Shown: piece after piece, positions 26,096 to 35,976 of the stretch
Layout: every line of letters starts with the position of its first letter
Numbering within the stretch: position 1 is the first letter of the stretch
From: Cordia subcordata
Taxonomy: Eukaryota > Streptophyta > Magnoliopsida > Boraginales > Cordiaceae
DNA length: 64,000 nt
NCBI GenBank assembly: GCA_028554755.1
Contig: JAPTOF010000012.1
Coordinates: 5,175,501-5,239,500, forward strand
Direction: 5' to 3'
Position numbers and translations under genes: made by a program
The notes under the pieces: model-generated
Databases searched by the model: none
Told to the model about the DNA's origin: nothing
The model's input: the letters and a program-made list of their open reading frames with translations, nothing else

Positions 26096-26591
26096 TACTA
26101 CGTGGAATCTAGTCCAACCAAGGACAAATATTAATGCAGAAGTTTTTCTTTTTTGTTATACGCAGGTGACAATGATTTTACATGAAGTTTTAAGGTTATA
26201 TCCACCAGCAACTATATTTGTCCGAACCATTTACGAAGAAACAAAGTTAGGAGAATTGACACTACCTGCTGGGGTGATGCTTGTGTTGCCAATACTTTTC
26301 GTTCAACGCGATCAAGAACTGTGGGGAGAAGATGCAAAAGAGTTCAAACCAGAAAGATTTTCTGAAGGAACTGCAAAAGCTACCAATAATCGACTCTCAT
26401 TCTTCCCCTTCAGTTGGGGTCCTCGCATTTGCATTGGCAACAATTTTGCCATGATGGAAGCAAAACTAGCTTTGGCCATGGTCCTTCAATGCTTTTCCTT
26501 CGAGCTTTCACCATCTTACACTCATACTCCTACATATGTGGTGACCCTTCAACCTCAAAATGGCGTCCACATATTGCTAAACAAAATTTAG
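18388..26591 (+). CDS. Cytochrome P450, CYP72 clan (CYP72A-like), five exons
   Basis: Exons: 18388-18673, 23369-23586, 24084-24328, 25040-25421, 26166-26591. All introns are GT-AG and the phases close, giving 518 codons, normal length for the family. The product is a membrane-anchored heme-thiolate monooxygenase of the endoplasmic reticulum. CYP72A relatives oxidise terpenoids and related compounds, but the substrate cannot be read from sequence. Seen: an N-terminal hydrophobic anchor (about residues 5-25); the CYP72-type WVWVKPR and [17 protein letters not shown]; the I-helix AGQEST (328-333) where CYP72A usually has AGQETT; ExxR EVLR (384-387); PERF (439-442); and heme-binding [10 protein letters not shown] (459-468, Cys466 as ligand). 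Intron 1 is 4.7 kb and holds a SINE and a MITE; intron 4 holds another small TIR element. The ATG at 18388 is the first in frame after the TATA box. No inactivating change is seen. Confidence 0.93.
19001..19121 (+). mobile_element. tRNA-derived SINE in CYP intron 1
   Basis: It has a pol III A-box-like TAGTTCAAGTGATTGA at 19008-19023, a B-box-like ATTCGAATCC at 19051-19060 with standard tRNA-like spacing, then GGTGGGGGTTTG and a (TA)n-A tail ending at about 19121. No clear target-site duplication was found. A minus-strand relative is at 11948-12050. Confidence 0.65.
21341..21785 (+). mobile_element. PIF/Harbinger (Tourist-like) MITE, copy 3, in CYP intron 1
   Basis: Left end GAGTTTGCTTGGCCTAAC, right end AGGCCAAATAGAACC followed by TTA (21786-21788). 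The left duplication has decayed to TGA (21338-21340). The interior matches copies at 6124-6524 and 7503-7883. About 445 bp, non-coding. Confidence 0.75.
25498..25861. mobile_element. Small TIR element in CYP intron 4
   Basis: Ends are inverted: left GAGTAAATTACACTAGTCAT, right-end reverse complement AGGGTAAATTACAATAATTG. The similarity continues for about 35 bp (TCATCCCTTATCTTTG / TTGTTCTTTATTTTTG). About 364 bp, non-coding, placed between exons 4 and 5 of the P450. Superfamily not determined. Confidence 0.55.
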
Positions 26592-28439
26592 CACCTGAAT
26601 TTAACCTCACCTGTGAATAAGTGGTTTTTAGTTAAACCCTATGAGATCTAATCTCCCGTTGTTCCTACACAGGTCGTGGTTAGGGAGTATTCAGCTGTTA
26701 ATCAATTGGTCTGTTTTATTTATATATCGTCACGCTACTGACCTCAGGTCCGCCAGCGAGGCTAGTATTGTAGGCACAAATAATAATAAGTAACTGCTTG
26801 GGCCTTTAAATCGATTGACCTGAATAGTTATTTATTATACGTAAAATACCAGTTTTACTCGCAAATCTGAAGGTCTAAGGCATGACATGTACTGTACCTA
26901 CAACATTTCTACTTCTCTACTTAACGGGGAGCGTTGCACCACTGGGAACTACCAACCATGATGTTGAATCACGGTAGGAAATAAGCAACTTTATCCTCAC
27001 GCTGATCTAAGTGTGTGACATAGCAATTGTGTGCTTAATATTTCATATCGATTCCTGCCATGTGGGCAGCCACTTTTTCTCTTGTGATTTGGAGTAATAT
27101 AATAACGGAAACTAGTCCTATCATATTCCGTGCTTTGTAAGGGTTTATTTGAGTTTTTTGTATGTTTTTTAGTTTTTTAAATATTTATAAATATAATTTT
27201 TTGTGTGTTTTTTTATTATTTTTAAATATTTATAAAAATTAATTCTATTTTTTTTAATTTTTTTGGAAATATCCTATGAATATGATACCATTACGTTCAA
27301 AAATTAATTATGACTATTAATATTCACTTGAATAATTCAATGACATGTCTTAACCATTTTATTTAGTAAATATTTATAATTAAAGAATACTTTAAGTTCA
27401 CCAAATTAGTATAATTATTTTAGTTATATTTGGTTAAATATTTAATAGCAGAAGTTAAACTGGATGTTTCTTTAAAAAAATCATAATTGATTTGGATATT
27501 TCAAAATAATAAAGACCGAATATAAAAGGAAACAATAAGGAATTGTAATGATCATAGAGATTTGTTAGTATTAAAAACTATTTAATAGAAATAAACCAAA
27601 AAAATTAATTAAAAGATTACATGGCATCTCCTAAAGTCTCTTAAATTTTGATTAAGTATAATATAATCATCATCATCATCATTATCATTATCATTATTAT
27701 TAATATTATTATTGTTATTAGTACTACTATAATAGTATAATTATATAGAAGAATTACTCAAGATCATTTCATTTTCTGTAGTAGTTTTTGTATCATTATT
27801 CTTATTTGAATCTTTAAAAATAATAGGGACTAATTTCAGAAAAACATTGGTACTTATAACATAATTTCCTCATTTGTTAGTGTATTATATCTCTAAAATC
27901 TATATCCTATAATGTTACATTATATAATGGGACTAATTTGAATAAGTTGTGAAATATTAAAGACTAATATAAATATAATAATAAAAGTTTTGACTATGTT
28001 TACAGGCTAATTTAAGTATGTCCTTAAAATATTATTGACTAATTTAAATAGTTTAAAAGTCCTTATTATTTTACTCATGTTTTACGCATATAAAATTTCT
28101 TCAATAATAAAAACTAATGTGAATGTTTAATTTAGGGACTAATTTGGCTATGTAATGAAATATTATGAATTAATTTGAACATCTTAAAACAATAAAAGCT
28201 TAGTTAGAGAAAAATGACAATGTTAAGGGCTTATAACATAGCCTATACCTTTGAAATTAATGATATTTTTTACCTTACACATCACCACTTACAAAAGTAT
28301 AAAATTAGTTTGTACTCTCTTAATTGAAGCTGATGTGACATGTCTCTTTGAGTTCTATTCTGTAGAACTTTTTCATATAGTTGTGTACTTTTATCTGTAC
28401 TCCGCATAGATTTATTTTTTGATAGAAAATATTAAACTA
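26592..28439. other. 3' flank of the P450, then AT-rich spacer
   Basis: The first few hundred bases after the stop are more balanced and probably include the P450 3' UTR. No other gene is visible. A run of (ATC)n/(ATT)n repeats lies at about 27664-27720. Confidence 0.55.
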
Positions 28440-29280
28440 AGCTAAATTTATTTATTTTTAATAGCATATGAAGAATTTATTCATGGATGTTATATGCTCT
28501 CCATGAAAAATTTTAAACAATAAATGTTAAATTTACCCATGTTTAATCTTTATAATTCACAAATAAAAAAATATTTCAAGGTTTTTAAGCATTAACTAAT
28601 TAGTAACTAATTTTTTTAAATTAAAATAATAATAATATATGTCCATAATAAGAAATGAACTTTTTAAAATTCATGAATGAATATTATTTTTAAATTAATT
28701 AATTGACAATTAAATTTTTAAGTTAAAACTAAGAATATATATCCATAATAGGTAACAAGTGAACTTTTTCACAAATAAATTATATTTTAAGTATTAATTG
28801 ATTGATTATTCAATTTCTTAATTAAAATTAATAATTTAATTATATCCATAAGATAAAAATAATATAAATAAAATAAATAATAAAATATCCATTACTATAT
28901 AAGTGCTGATATGAGACTCTCATAATGTTCAAAAAATATATTTTTTAATAGTAAATGTTAAATTTACTCTGATTTTAATATTTTGAAACTCACAAATGAA
29001 TATTATTTTAAGAATTAACTGATTCGAAATTAAATTTCAAATGCTAATAATCGACACACATAACAGATAAAGAAATAAATTTTTTTAGAATTCACAAATA
29101 AATTTAAATTTAAGCATTAATTGATTGACCATTTAATATCTCAATTAAAACTAATAATGTATATTTATGACAGATAAGAAATAATAGAAAGAAAAATAAC
29201 AAAAAATAAAATAACCATGTCATGTAAGCGCTGATATAACACTCTTATAATACTCAAACATGACACTCTCATAATACTCA
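28440..29280. repeat. Diverged AT-rich tandem-like repeats
   Basis: A unit of roughly 100-120 bp recurs several times in one orientation (starts near 28552, 28669, 28768, 28990 and 29088). It is recognised by TTCACAAATAAAT/TTCACAAATGAAT, then AAG.ATTAA.TGATT..., then TATATCCATAA-like motifs. A larger duplication pairs AAGTGCTGATATGAGACTCTC (28899) with AAGCGCTGATATAACACTCT (29226). No coding content. Confidence 0.5.
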
Positions 29281-29291
29281 AAAAAGTATAA

Positions 29292-29294
<3 letters not shown>

Positions 29295-29337
<43 letters not shown>
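29295..29337. repeat. (TA)n microsatellite
   Basis: An uninterrupted TA dinucleotide run of about 43 bp. Other TA/TATG/CA runs of this kind occur at 29633-29658, 33671-33690 and 46643-46672. Confidence 0.9.
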
Positions 29338-29338
<1 letters not shown>

Positions 29339-29696
29339 TTGATTATCATAACCCAATGAACAAAATTTAAAAACACATTAATTCTAATTTAGGATGAACC
29401 ATTCAATATATAGCCAGATATATAGGTGAATTTATTGTGATAATTTTCTGATATATTTAATCAGATATTTTATGAATTAATTATGATCAAATACTGCAAG
29501 AATAAATGACTACTTAAAAGTTATTTTCTAGAAGAACCTCAATTGGATATATATATGATATGTTGAAATGTCTCTCTCATTCTAAAAGTAGTTGTCTACA
29601 TCCCTTCTATGAGCAGGGCTTTGAACCTCTATACATATATATATATATATATATATATGAATCTAATTAAATGGAAAAGAAAACAGAAAGAAAAAG

Positions 29697-30833
29697 CACT
29701 ACTACAATAGTAGCTTTGCACCAATCCGTCCCTTCTTTAGCACACTTCTACCATCTCACAATGTAACTATCATCTGTTTTTTTTTCTTTTGAAAGATCAA
29801 CATTATTATGGGAGACATGACAAAACTCTAGCTTGAGGCGATACTGTAGCACTGTTACGCCTCTAAACTAAAACTCTAGCTTGGCAAGATACTCTAGTAA
29901 TATTGTTTTGACGTGATAAATATTGGACCCTCAAATTAACTGAATCAAAATGACTAACCCATATTATTATAATCATAATACCCACTTATAAATCACTCAA
30001 AGTATTTTCACTTAAGTCGAGTGAGACATCATAAAAACATTCTAGTATATGGTAACAAATATGTCGCCAACTTATTGCCTATAAACTCCAAAGACATTAA
30101 AGAGAAATATAAAAGAATAGTTCGTAATCATGAACATTATTAGTTTATATTTGTGTAGGAGAAAAGCGAAAACTCTTTCTTTATGTGGCTACTATGCCAA
30201 AAAGTTTTGTTAGTGATTTATTTCTAGTATTGTTAATCCTACATAAAATAGGAAGGTAATGTTAAGGAGGTGACAATCTGTATAATGTGAAGAAATCATA
30301 ATACCTTGGTCAGAGATAACTAGAAATACGAAAAATTGACTGTCCAAATGTCCAAATAATTTTCCTGTCTAATAGGTATCACTCAACGTCGTCAAATCAA
30401 AAGATTATTTTTATTTTTTATTTTTTTAGCTAAGTGGGTAAGTAAAAGTGTTGAAGAAAAAAGCAGTACAGGTGGGCCCACGGCCATTACAACAAGCCGA
30501 TCATGTCCAACAATAAGATCATGCTACGCCCATGGACATGAAATATCAAAATAATCTTTGGATTTTTTTTCCTTGTCAAATGTTTCCATTTCTAAGATGA
30601 GGGCTCATTTTTTGGGCGTCTACAGTTATCTAGTAGCGTCCTTCAATAACTGATTAATGGTGGATATTTAATGATGGATATTTTTCGTCACCCCCCGTCC
30701 GCAATTTTCCACGAGGCGTGCATTCAGTAACTGATTAATGAGAAATATTTTTCGTCACCCGTCTAGTGGTAGTGATGTTGTATAATAACTGACGAGTATC
30801 TTCCATCACCCCATCTGCAATTTTCTAATAGTG
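29697..30833. mobile_element. Possible CACTA-type element or its sub-terminal repeats
   Basis: The right end, read on the minus strand, is CACTATTAGAAAATTGC, close to the CACTA...AGAAAA ends of plant CACTA transposons. It is preceded by sub-terminal repeats built on TAACTGAyxAnTAT...TCCATCACC/TTCGTCACC at about 30648, 30727 and 30786. A candidate left end is CACTACTACAATAGTAGC at 29697. The two ends agree poorly and the three-base flanks differ; a further TAGTG with the same repeat lies at about 30873. No transposase frame. Confidence 0.35.
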
Positions 30834-31135
30834 ATTGTGGTTTTGTTTAATAACTGCCGAATATCTTATAGTGATATTTGAATATTATACAGTAGCATGT
30901 ACAAACGTTAATATATAATAAAATAGTGTCATAAATCAAACTAAAAACTGAACAAAACTCATAATTCACACCCCTCTTTAACATAGTTCAAAAACCATGA
31001 AAAAAAGTGATCATGAATGATAAATCAGCCTCAAAAGATCCCCCTAAAGCTGATCCGAAACAGAGCTCTTATCACTTTTGGGCTACAAACAAAGACGACG
31101 CCAAAACATAACTGGTGAGGAGTCGGATTTTTTGT
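30834..31135. other. Short spacer
   Basis: About 300 bp between the CACTA-like repeats and the foldback repeat. No gene or RNA recognised. Confidence 0.5.
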
Positions 31136-31668
31136 ATTTATACCTTAATTTTGAGAATTCTCTTCAAAAACATCGTTATTTTGAATTCGTTTTTAAATCT
31201 ACCCTTTTTCAGTATTTAAATTACTGAAACAGTGAATGAGTGATGTTTCAAACTTTCATATTTGACTTTTAACTCATTTTAAATCTACTTGAATCGGTGA
31301 ATGAGTTACCATTTTCAAGACGTTTCAGATTTTCATATTTGAATTTTAAATGAATTTCATAATCAATGTGAGTTTGATAATTGAATTATCAAAACAATAA
31401 CTTACCGTTTTGATTTGCCTAAAACGATAAGTGTCAGTAACTCGATTACGTAAGTGTCAGTAACTCGATTACCAAGACGTAGATAAGTTACCGTTTCGAT
31501 AATTCAATTACCGAACTCGCATTGATTACACAACCCATTTAAAATTCAAAAAAGAAGAATTTAAAACGTTTCGAACGTCTAAAAAATAGTAACTCATTCA
31601 CCGTTTCGATAATTCAAATATCGAAAAGGGTAGATTTAAATGAGAGTCAATACCAATATTTATTGCTT
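31136..31668. repeat. Foldback (inverted-repeat) element
   Basis: Two arms (about 31136-31420 and 31440-31668) are inverted copies. AAATCTACCCTTTTTCAG and GTGAATGAGT on the left correspond to the reverse complement of the right arm (AAATCTACCCTTTTCG, GTGAATGAGTTACTATTTT, AATCAATGCGAGTTCGG). The left arm also carries an internal duplication of the GTGAATGAGT block. At the hinge a 22-base unit containing GTGTCAGTAACTCGATTAC is tandemly duplicated (31431-31475). The RNA would form a long imperfect hairpin. Non-coding. Confidence 0.65.
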
Positions 31669-31693
31669 AATTTTGTTGTTTACAGCATTATAG

Positions 31694-33027
31694 GGCTAAT
31701 TAACCAAAATAATATATAAAAAGAAAAAGAGAGAAGTTCTAAAATGACATACTTTGAAACTAGTTTCTCGAAATAACATTACAAAATTTTGCCAAATGAT
31801 TTGGAAAGTAAACTTTTACTAGCATTACAAAATTTTGCCAAATGATTTAGAAAGTAAACTTTTTCTAAATCGACAACTAACATCTTTGGCAGCAGACTTT
31901 TGCCAAATCATTTGGCCAAAAAACTATTCTTTTTTTTTTTTTTTACCTTAATTCCTATGACTATTAGGCTATTTTTGTTTGTTTTTTCTCTAACTTTCTC
32001 AATTAATATATTCACCTTTTCTACCTTTTTCAAGTTTAATACTAAATATTCTTTAAGTTAAATAGGTAGAATGGTAAAAATTCCTAGATTAAATAGTAAA
32101 GATTCTTCTTCGTGATGGATTCTTCAACTGAAATTTTAATATTTTTACCATTTTAGGTGAAATTACAAAAAATTGTGCCAAACATGAAATGAATACCCAA
32201 TCACTCCTTCTCCTCTTATATAAAATCTTCTCATCTCAAATCCTTCAATTGACATATACTTGTAAGTTGTAAATTAAATTTATATTTTAGATTTATAATT
32301 TTGTAATATTATTATTATATATAATACATTATTAATTTAACATAAATTTATCTTTCGTTTATATAAACATGCATGATTACTTAAGCAATATATGCAATAT
32401 ATTACATTCTGTTACACTCATTAATTATTGCGATTCGAGCAAGGTATTTTTGTAAAGTAAAAATCTCCCTTTAAATGAAATCATTTTTAAAAATAGTACA
32501 AACTTTATTGCCACTGTTACAATTGGGTATTCAATTTCCACAAATGATAAGAACAAAACTTCAACGGATAAAAACAAAACACTTCAACTGAAGAATCAAT
32601 AATGCGTGCATTCTTACTTGAAGAGTCTTTACTCTTAAGAACCTTTCCTATTCTACCTATTTAACCTGAAAGAATCTTTACTATCAAAACTAAAAAAGTT
32701 AAAAAATTAAATATATTAATTCAAAATGCTGGAGAATTTTCTCCAAACAAAAATGGCCGAATAGCCATGAGAATCAAGGAAAAAAAATAAATTCAATTTT
32801 TCTACCAAAACATTTGGCAACAAATTTTTTAATTTGACAAAACTCTGCCGCCATTTACTGCCAAAAACATTAATTACCAAATGATTTGACAAAAGTTTTC
32901 TTCCCAAATCATTTAACAAAAGATTGTTGCCAAATCATTTGACAAAAACACTATTTTGAGAAACCGATTTCAAAGTGCGTCACTTTAGAAACTTGTCTTT
33001 TTTTCATATTATTTTGGTTAATATGCC
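31694..33027. mobile_element. Non-autonomous Mutator-like element with 9-bp TSD
   Basis: A perfect 9-bp duplication GCATTATAG flanks the element (31685-31693 and 33028-33036), the size made by Mutator-like transposases. Ends are inverted and long: left GGCTAATTAACCAAAATAAT, right-end reverse complement GGCATATTAACCAAAATAAT. Similarity continues for hundreds of bases (GACATACTTTGAAAC / GACGCACTTTGAAAT; AAATAGGTAGAATGG / AAATAGGTAGAATAGG), so each arm is roughly 500 bp around an AT-rich centre of about 270 bp. Within the arms the motif TTTTGCCAAATGATTTGG recurs several times. There is no transposase, so mobility would depend on an autonomous MULE elsewhere. Confidence 0.9.
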
Positions 33028-33036
33028 GCATTATAG

Positions 33037-33559
33037 CTAAATTAATGAATCAAATGCGATAGAATGATCTCCAAATCACCATTGTTGAGTAAAGATGCAA
33101 CATAACAAGGAACCAAATACCAGTATGCAAATACCCCCAACGTCTCAGATGCGAACCGCAAAAACTTTCTGTCAATCCTCTCAGATCTAAAATCAAAAAA
33201 AAGGGCTGGTGTCTATAATCAAAACAAAAAATGTAGGACAGTTCCTCCTGAATTAAGACACGAGTGAAAACGTGTTAAAATCCTTGAGGCTGCCCCTTCC
33301 CACATTTAAATGTGTAATAAATATTCAATGTTGGCCGGGTGAAATTGAGCTCCCACACATTAAATTAATGTACTACGAGAGAACCCATTGGAACGGCCAT
33401 TAATACAAAAATCATACCAAATCAAATCAAACCAAACCAAAACCTCACAAAATTCACAACAAAAGCATTAAAAGATTAAGAAAGTGTATGTCAGACCTTT
33501 CAAAAAAAAGAAGAAGAAGAGGAAGAAGCATTCAACTGCGGATAAGAACGAAAGGGGCT
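33037..33559 (-). other. Possible transcribed non-coding leader or intron
   Basis: More balanced DNA lying downstream (minus strand) of the promoter-like region 33560-33790. On the minus strand a donor-like GAAAG|GTCTGAC near 33500 and an acceptor-like TAATTCAG near 33254 would allow a spliced leader. No open reading frame of note follows, and a Mutator-like insertion starts just beyond. Confidence 0.3.
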
Positions 33560-33790
33560 GACACGAATTGCTTTATGCCCGCAACGGAACACGAGCCGCA
33601 CAGAAGAGGAAGCGCGCTCGGTTTCTCTCAAAGGCAGCGTTATACGATAACCCTACAGGTGTGATGTCTGTATATATATATATATATATGAGCTGAGTAG
33701 TGAGGGATCGGGGTGGGGTTATTTTAAATTGTCAAAATTGCCCTTTTTGCTTATTTGGGCCATCCAAAATTAGGCCCCAAGTGGACATTC
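33560..33790 (-). promoter_or_regulatory. Isolated housekeeping-type promoter, minus strand
   Basis: A GC-richer patch carries, in the order expected for leftward transcription, site-II-like GGCCCA/TGGGCC motifs (33756-33761 and 33772-33778). After these come a (TA)n run that could serve as a TATA region (33671-33690), a telo-box AACCCTA (33649-33655) and a CT-rich leader (33495-33560). This mix is typical of plant housekeeping promoters. No coding sequence follows before the transposon at 33027, so it may be a relic or drive a non-coding RNA. Confidence 0.35.
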
Positions 33791-34249
33791 TCTAATATTC
33801 TATGCACTAGCATGACATTCGTACGATACACGGGGAACAGCATATGTGATGGAATATTTTAAAGTTATAGAATTTTGACATCTTACTAAATAGTTATTCA
33901 AATAATTATATACCATGAAATTAATAAAACAATGATGATATATATTAAGAAAGGGCATAATATTTATTAAACTAAAATGTTTAATACAGGAATAGAACTA
34001 AATAAATGATAGAAAATAAAAAAATGACCTAAAAATGGTCATATTTAATTAATTGATAAGTAATTATGAAAAACTTGTCATAGGAAATCCTACTTGGCAG
34101 CACGAAATTATAACTTATTTTGTTTTATTATATAGTATAAATTTGTTATTGTTTTTTTTTTTTTTTGTCAATGAGAAAACTCTTATCAAACAATGAGAGG
34201 GAACGTGATTTTGTCCGATTCTCTGAGAGTATTGACGACAAAATCCTAA
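33791..34249. other. Spacer with a possible decayed Helitron 3' end
   Basis: The minus-strand sequence CCCCGTGTATCGTACG followed after nine bases by CTAGT (plus ACTAG at 33806-33810) resembles the Helitron ends at 4379 and 45143, but the hairpin is imperfect. The rest is AT-rich with no gene. Confidence 0.35.
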
Positions 34250-34635
34250 AATTTTATTTAGCCTACTTATGAGGTTTCACCTCATACAGCTTTTAGCAGT
34301 AGAACATTGAGTAAAAAATTATTAAATAAGAATCATTAATTTATTTGACCAAATATTTTAAGAGTTGAGTTTAAATTATTTTAAGAGTAATATTGAACTT
34401 TCAAAATTATAGAGTAATTTTTTTTAGAAAAGAAGAAAAAAATAATTTCAGCCATAATTTAAAAATAATTTTCAAAAGGAAAACTACAACTTAGAACTTT
34501 TTGGTTTTCAACATTTTTTAGTTTTAACTTTTATACTAAAACACTTTTAAAAATAGGCAAAACAAATTAACTTCATCTCTTAAATTTATAAAAAAAATAC
34601 TTGTAAGTGTCTACAAACTTGACTAAATAGACTCC
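34250..34635 (-). mobile_element. PIF/Harbinger (Tourist-like) MITE, copy 4, inverted
   Basis: The reverse complement starts GGAGTCTATTTAGTCAAG and ends near GAAACCTCATAAGTAGGC, matching the GAAATCTCACAATTAGGCC end of copies 1-3. The interior shares TTTGTTTTGCCTATTTTTAA with copy 1. The terminal duplication is no longer clear, so this is the most decayed of the four copies. Confidence 0.6.
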
Positions 34636-34670
34636 AAAATTGATTTGTGACATAAATAACTTTCTTCTTA

Positions 34671-35140
34671 GAGGGTGTTTGAATTGGCTTATCAAAAAAC
34701 TATTTAAAGTACTTTGGGCTTTAAATGACTTTTTTTATTATCAATTTTAAGTAGTTACATGTTTAAATAAAATTGTAGTTATAAGAAAAAGTATTTACGT
34801 GTTTAATAAAGTAGGTTGAAAAATATCATATATGGTTAAAATAACTATTAAAAACACTAAAATAGAATTTAAAAGGTAAGTATAAGAAAAAAAAATAAGA
34901 TACTTTAGTAATAAAAATAAAAAAGTAAGAATAAGATAGTAAATGATTTGATCCAATTTTTTTTTTTCAAAATGCTTAAAGTCATAAAAAGTAAAAGTTG
35001 AGGTGAAAAATTTTTTATTTTCTACTTAAAGTCACTTAAAATAAATTTTTTTAATTAAAACAAATGCTTCCATTAACTTAATTAAATTTTAAGTAAATTT
35101 AACCAGGAAAAAAAAAAAAAAAAGCCAATCAAACGCCCTC
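34671..35140. mobile_element. TIR MITE of a second family
   Basis: Left end GAGGGTGTTTGAATTGGCTT and right-end reverse complement GAGGGCGTTTGATTGGCTT form a clear terminal inverted repeat. Flanking trinucleotides are TTA and TCA, compatible with an eroded PIF/Harbinger duplication. The interior is AT-rich and contains repeated ACTTTAAG/CTTAAAGT-like segments. Non-coding, about 470 bp. Confidence 0.65.
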
Positions 35141-35976
35141 TCATTTATACACTTTTGATTCCCCAAAGATGTGTTTCACTCAAAAGTGGCCTCAAATCAC
35201 GATGGAATCAAATGCCCTCTTCTCTCTATTTTTCTCTTCCCCCGAATTATTCATCCAACCATTCACAACTATTAAATTCCGCTTATTACATTTGTGACAT
35301 GACAATCGGTCAAATACAACTAACATATAAGTTATTCATTATGAGTTTCACATGGGTTATTGTCATAAGAAATTGAACATGCCACAGAAACATTAGGAAG
35401 CGAGTTCAATTCTGCAACAGACTTTTGGGACAAAGGAAATTGAACCCTTTTCAATTCCATCTGTGCATAAGCCACTTTGTTTTTTTTAAAAAAAAATTAA
35501 ATTAAATTAAATTAAATTATTCCTGTTAACAGATGGACTTCAGTGGACTTGACATCATACTAGAACCTAAGGCGAGTTAAAAGAGTTCGAGAACACAATA
35601 ATGAAAAGGAAAGAATTGCAAAATATAAAATTTTTGCACTGAGGAAGTGCTGAAACAATGTCCAAGCCGTATCCAGAAGTATATATCACGTTGAAGAAAT
35701 GTCGGGAAAAGAAAAAAGTTAAAAAGGAGAGGATTTTCATTTAATTCTTACACGTACGAAGGAGAATCTTGACAAGTATCGATGTCCAACGAGCGTAACT
35801 ACGAGAGGAAAGAGTTTGCAACAAAATTTTAGATCTCTTAAAAAGTTAAATTGATAGAAAATATGTTATTGATACATCACAAATGTAATGGATAAAGAAG
35901 TAAAGAATTAGTTGAACAATGACTTGATTGCAAGAATAGCAAGTCCAAATTGTATACCTTCATCTTGTGATAATTC
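35141..35976. other. 3' flank of IMP1
   Basis: No separate gene is visible. It contains an (AAATT)n stretch at about 35494-35520 and probably the 3' UTR and polyadenylation region of the minus-strand IMP1 gene near its right end. Confidence 0.5.

Noticed and set aside
29697..30833. Firm call of a complete CACTA transposon
   Set aside because: The two ends agree poorly and flanking trinucleotides differ, so it is listed only at low confidence.
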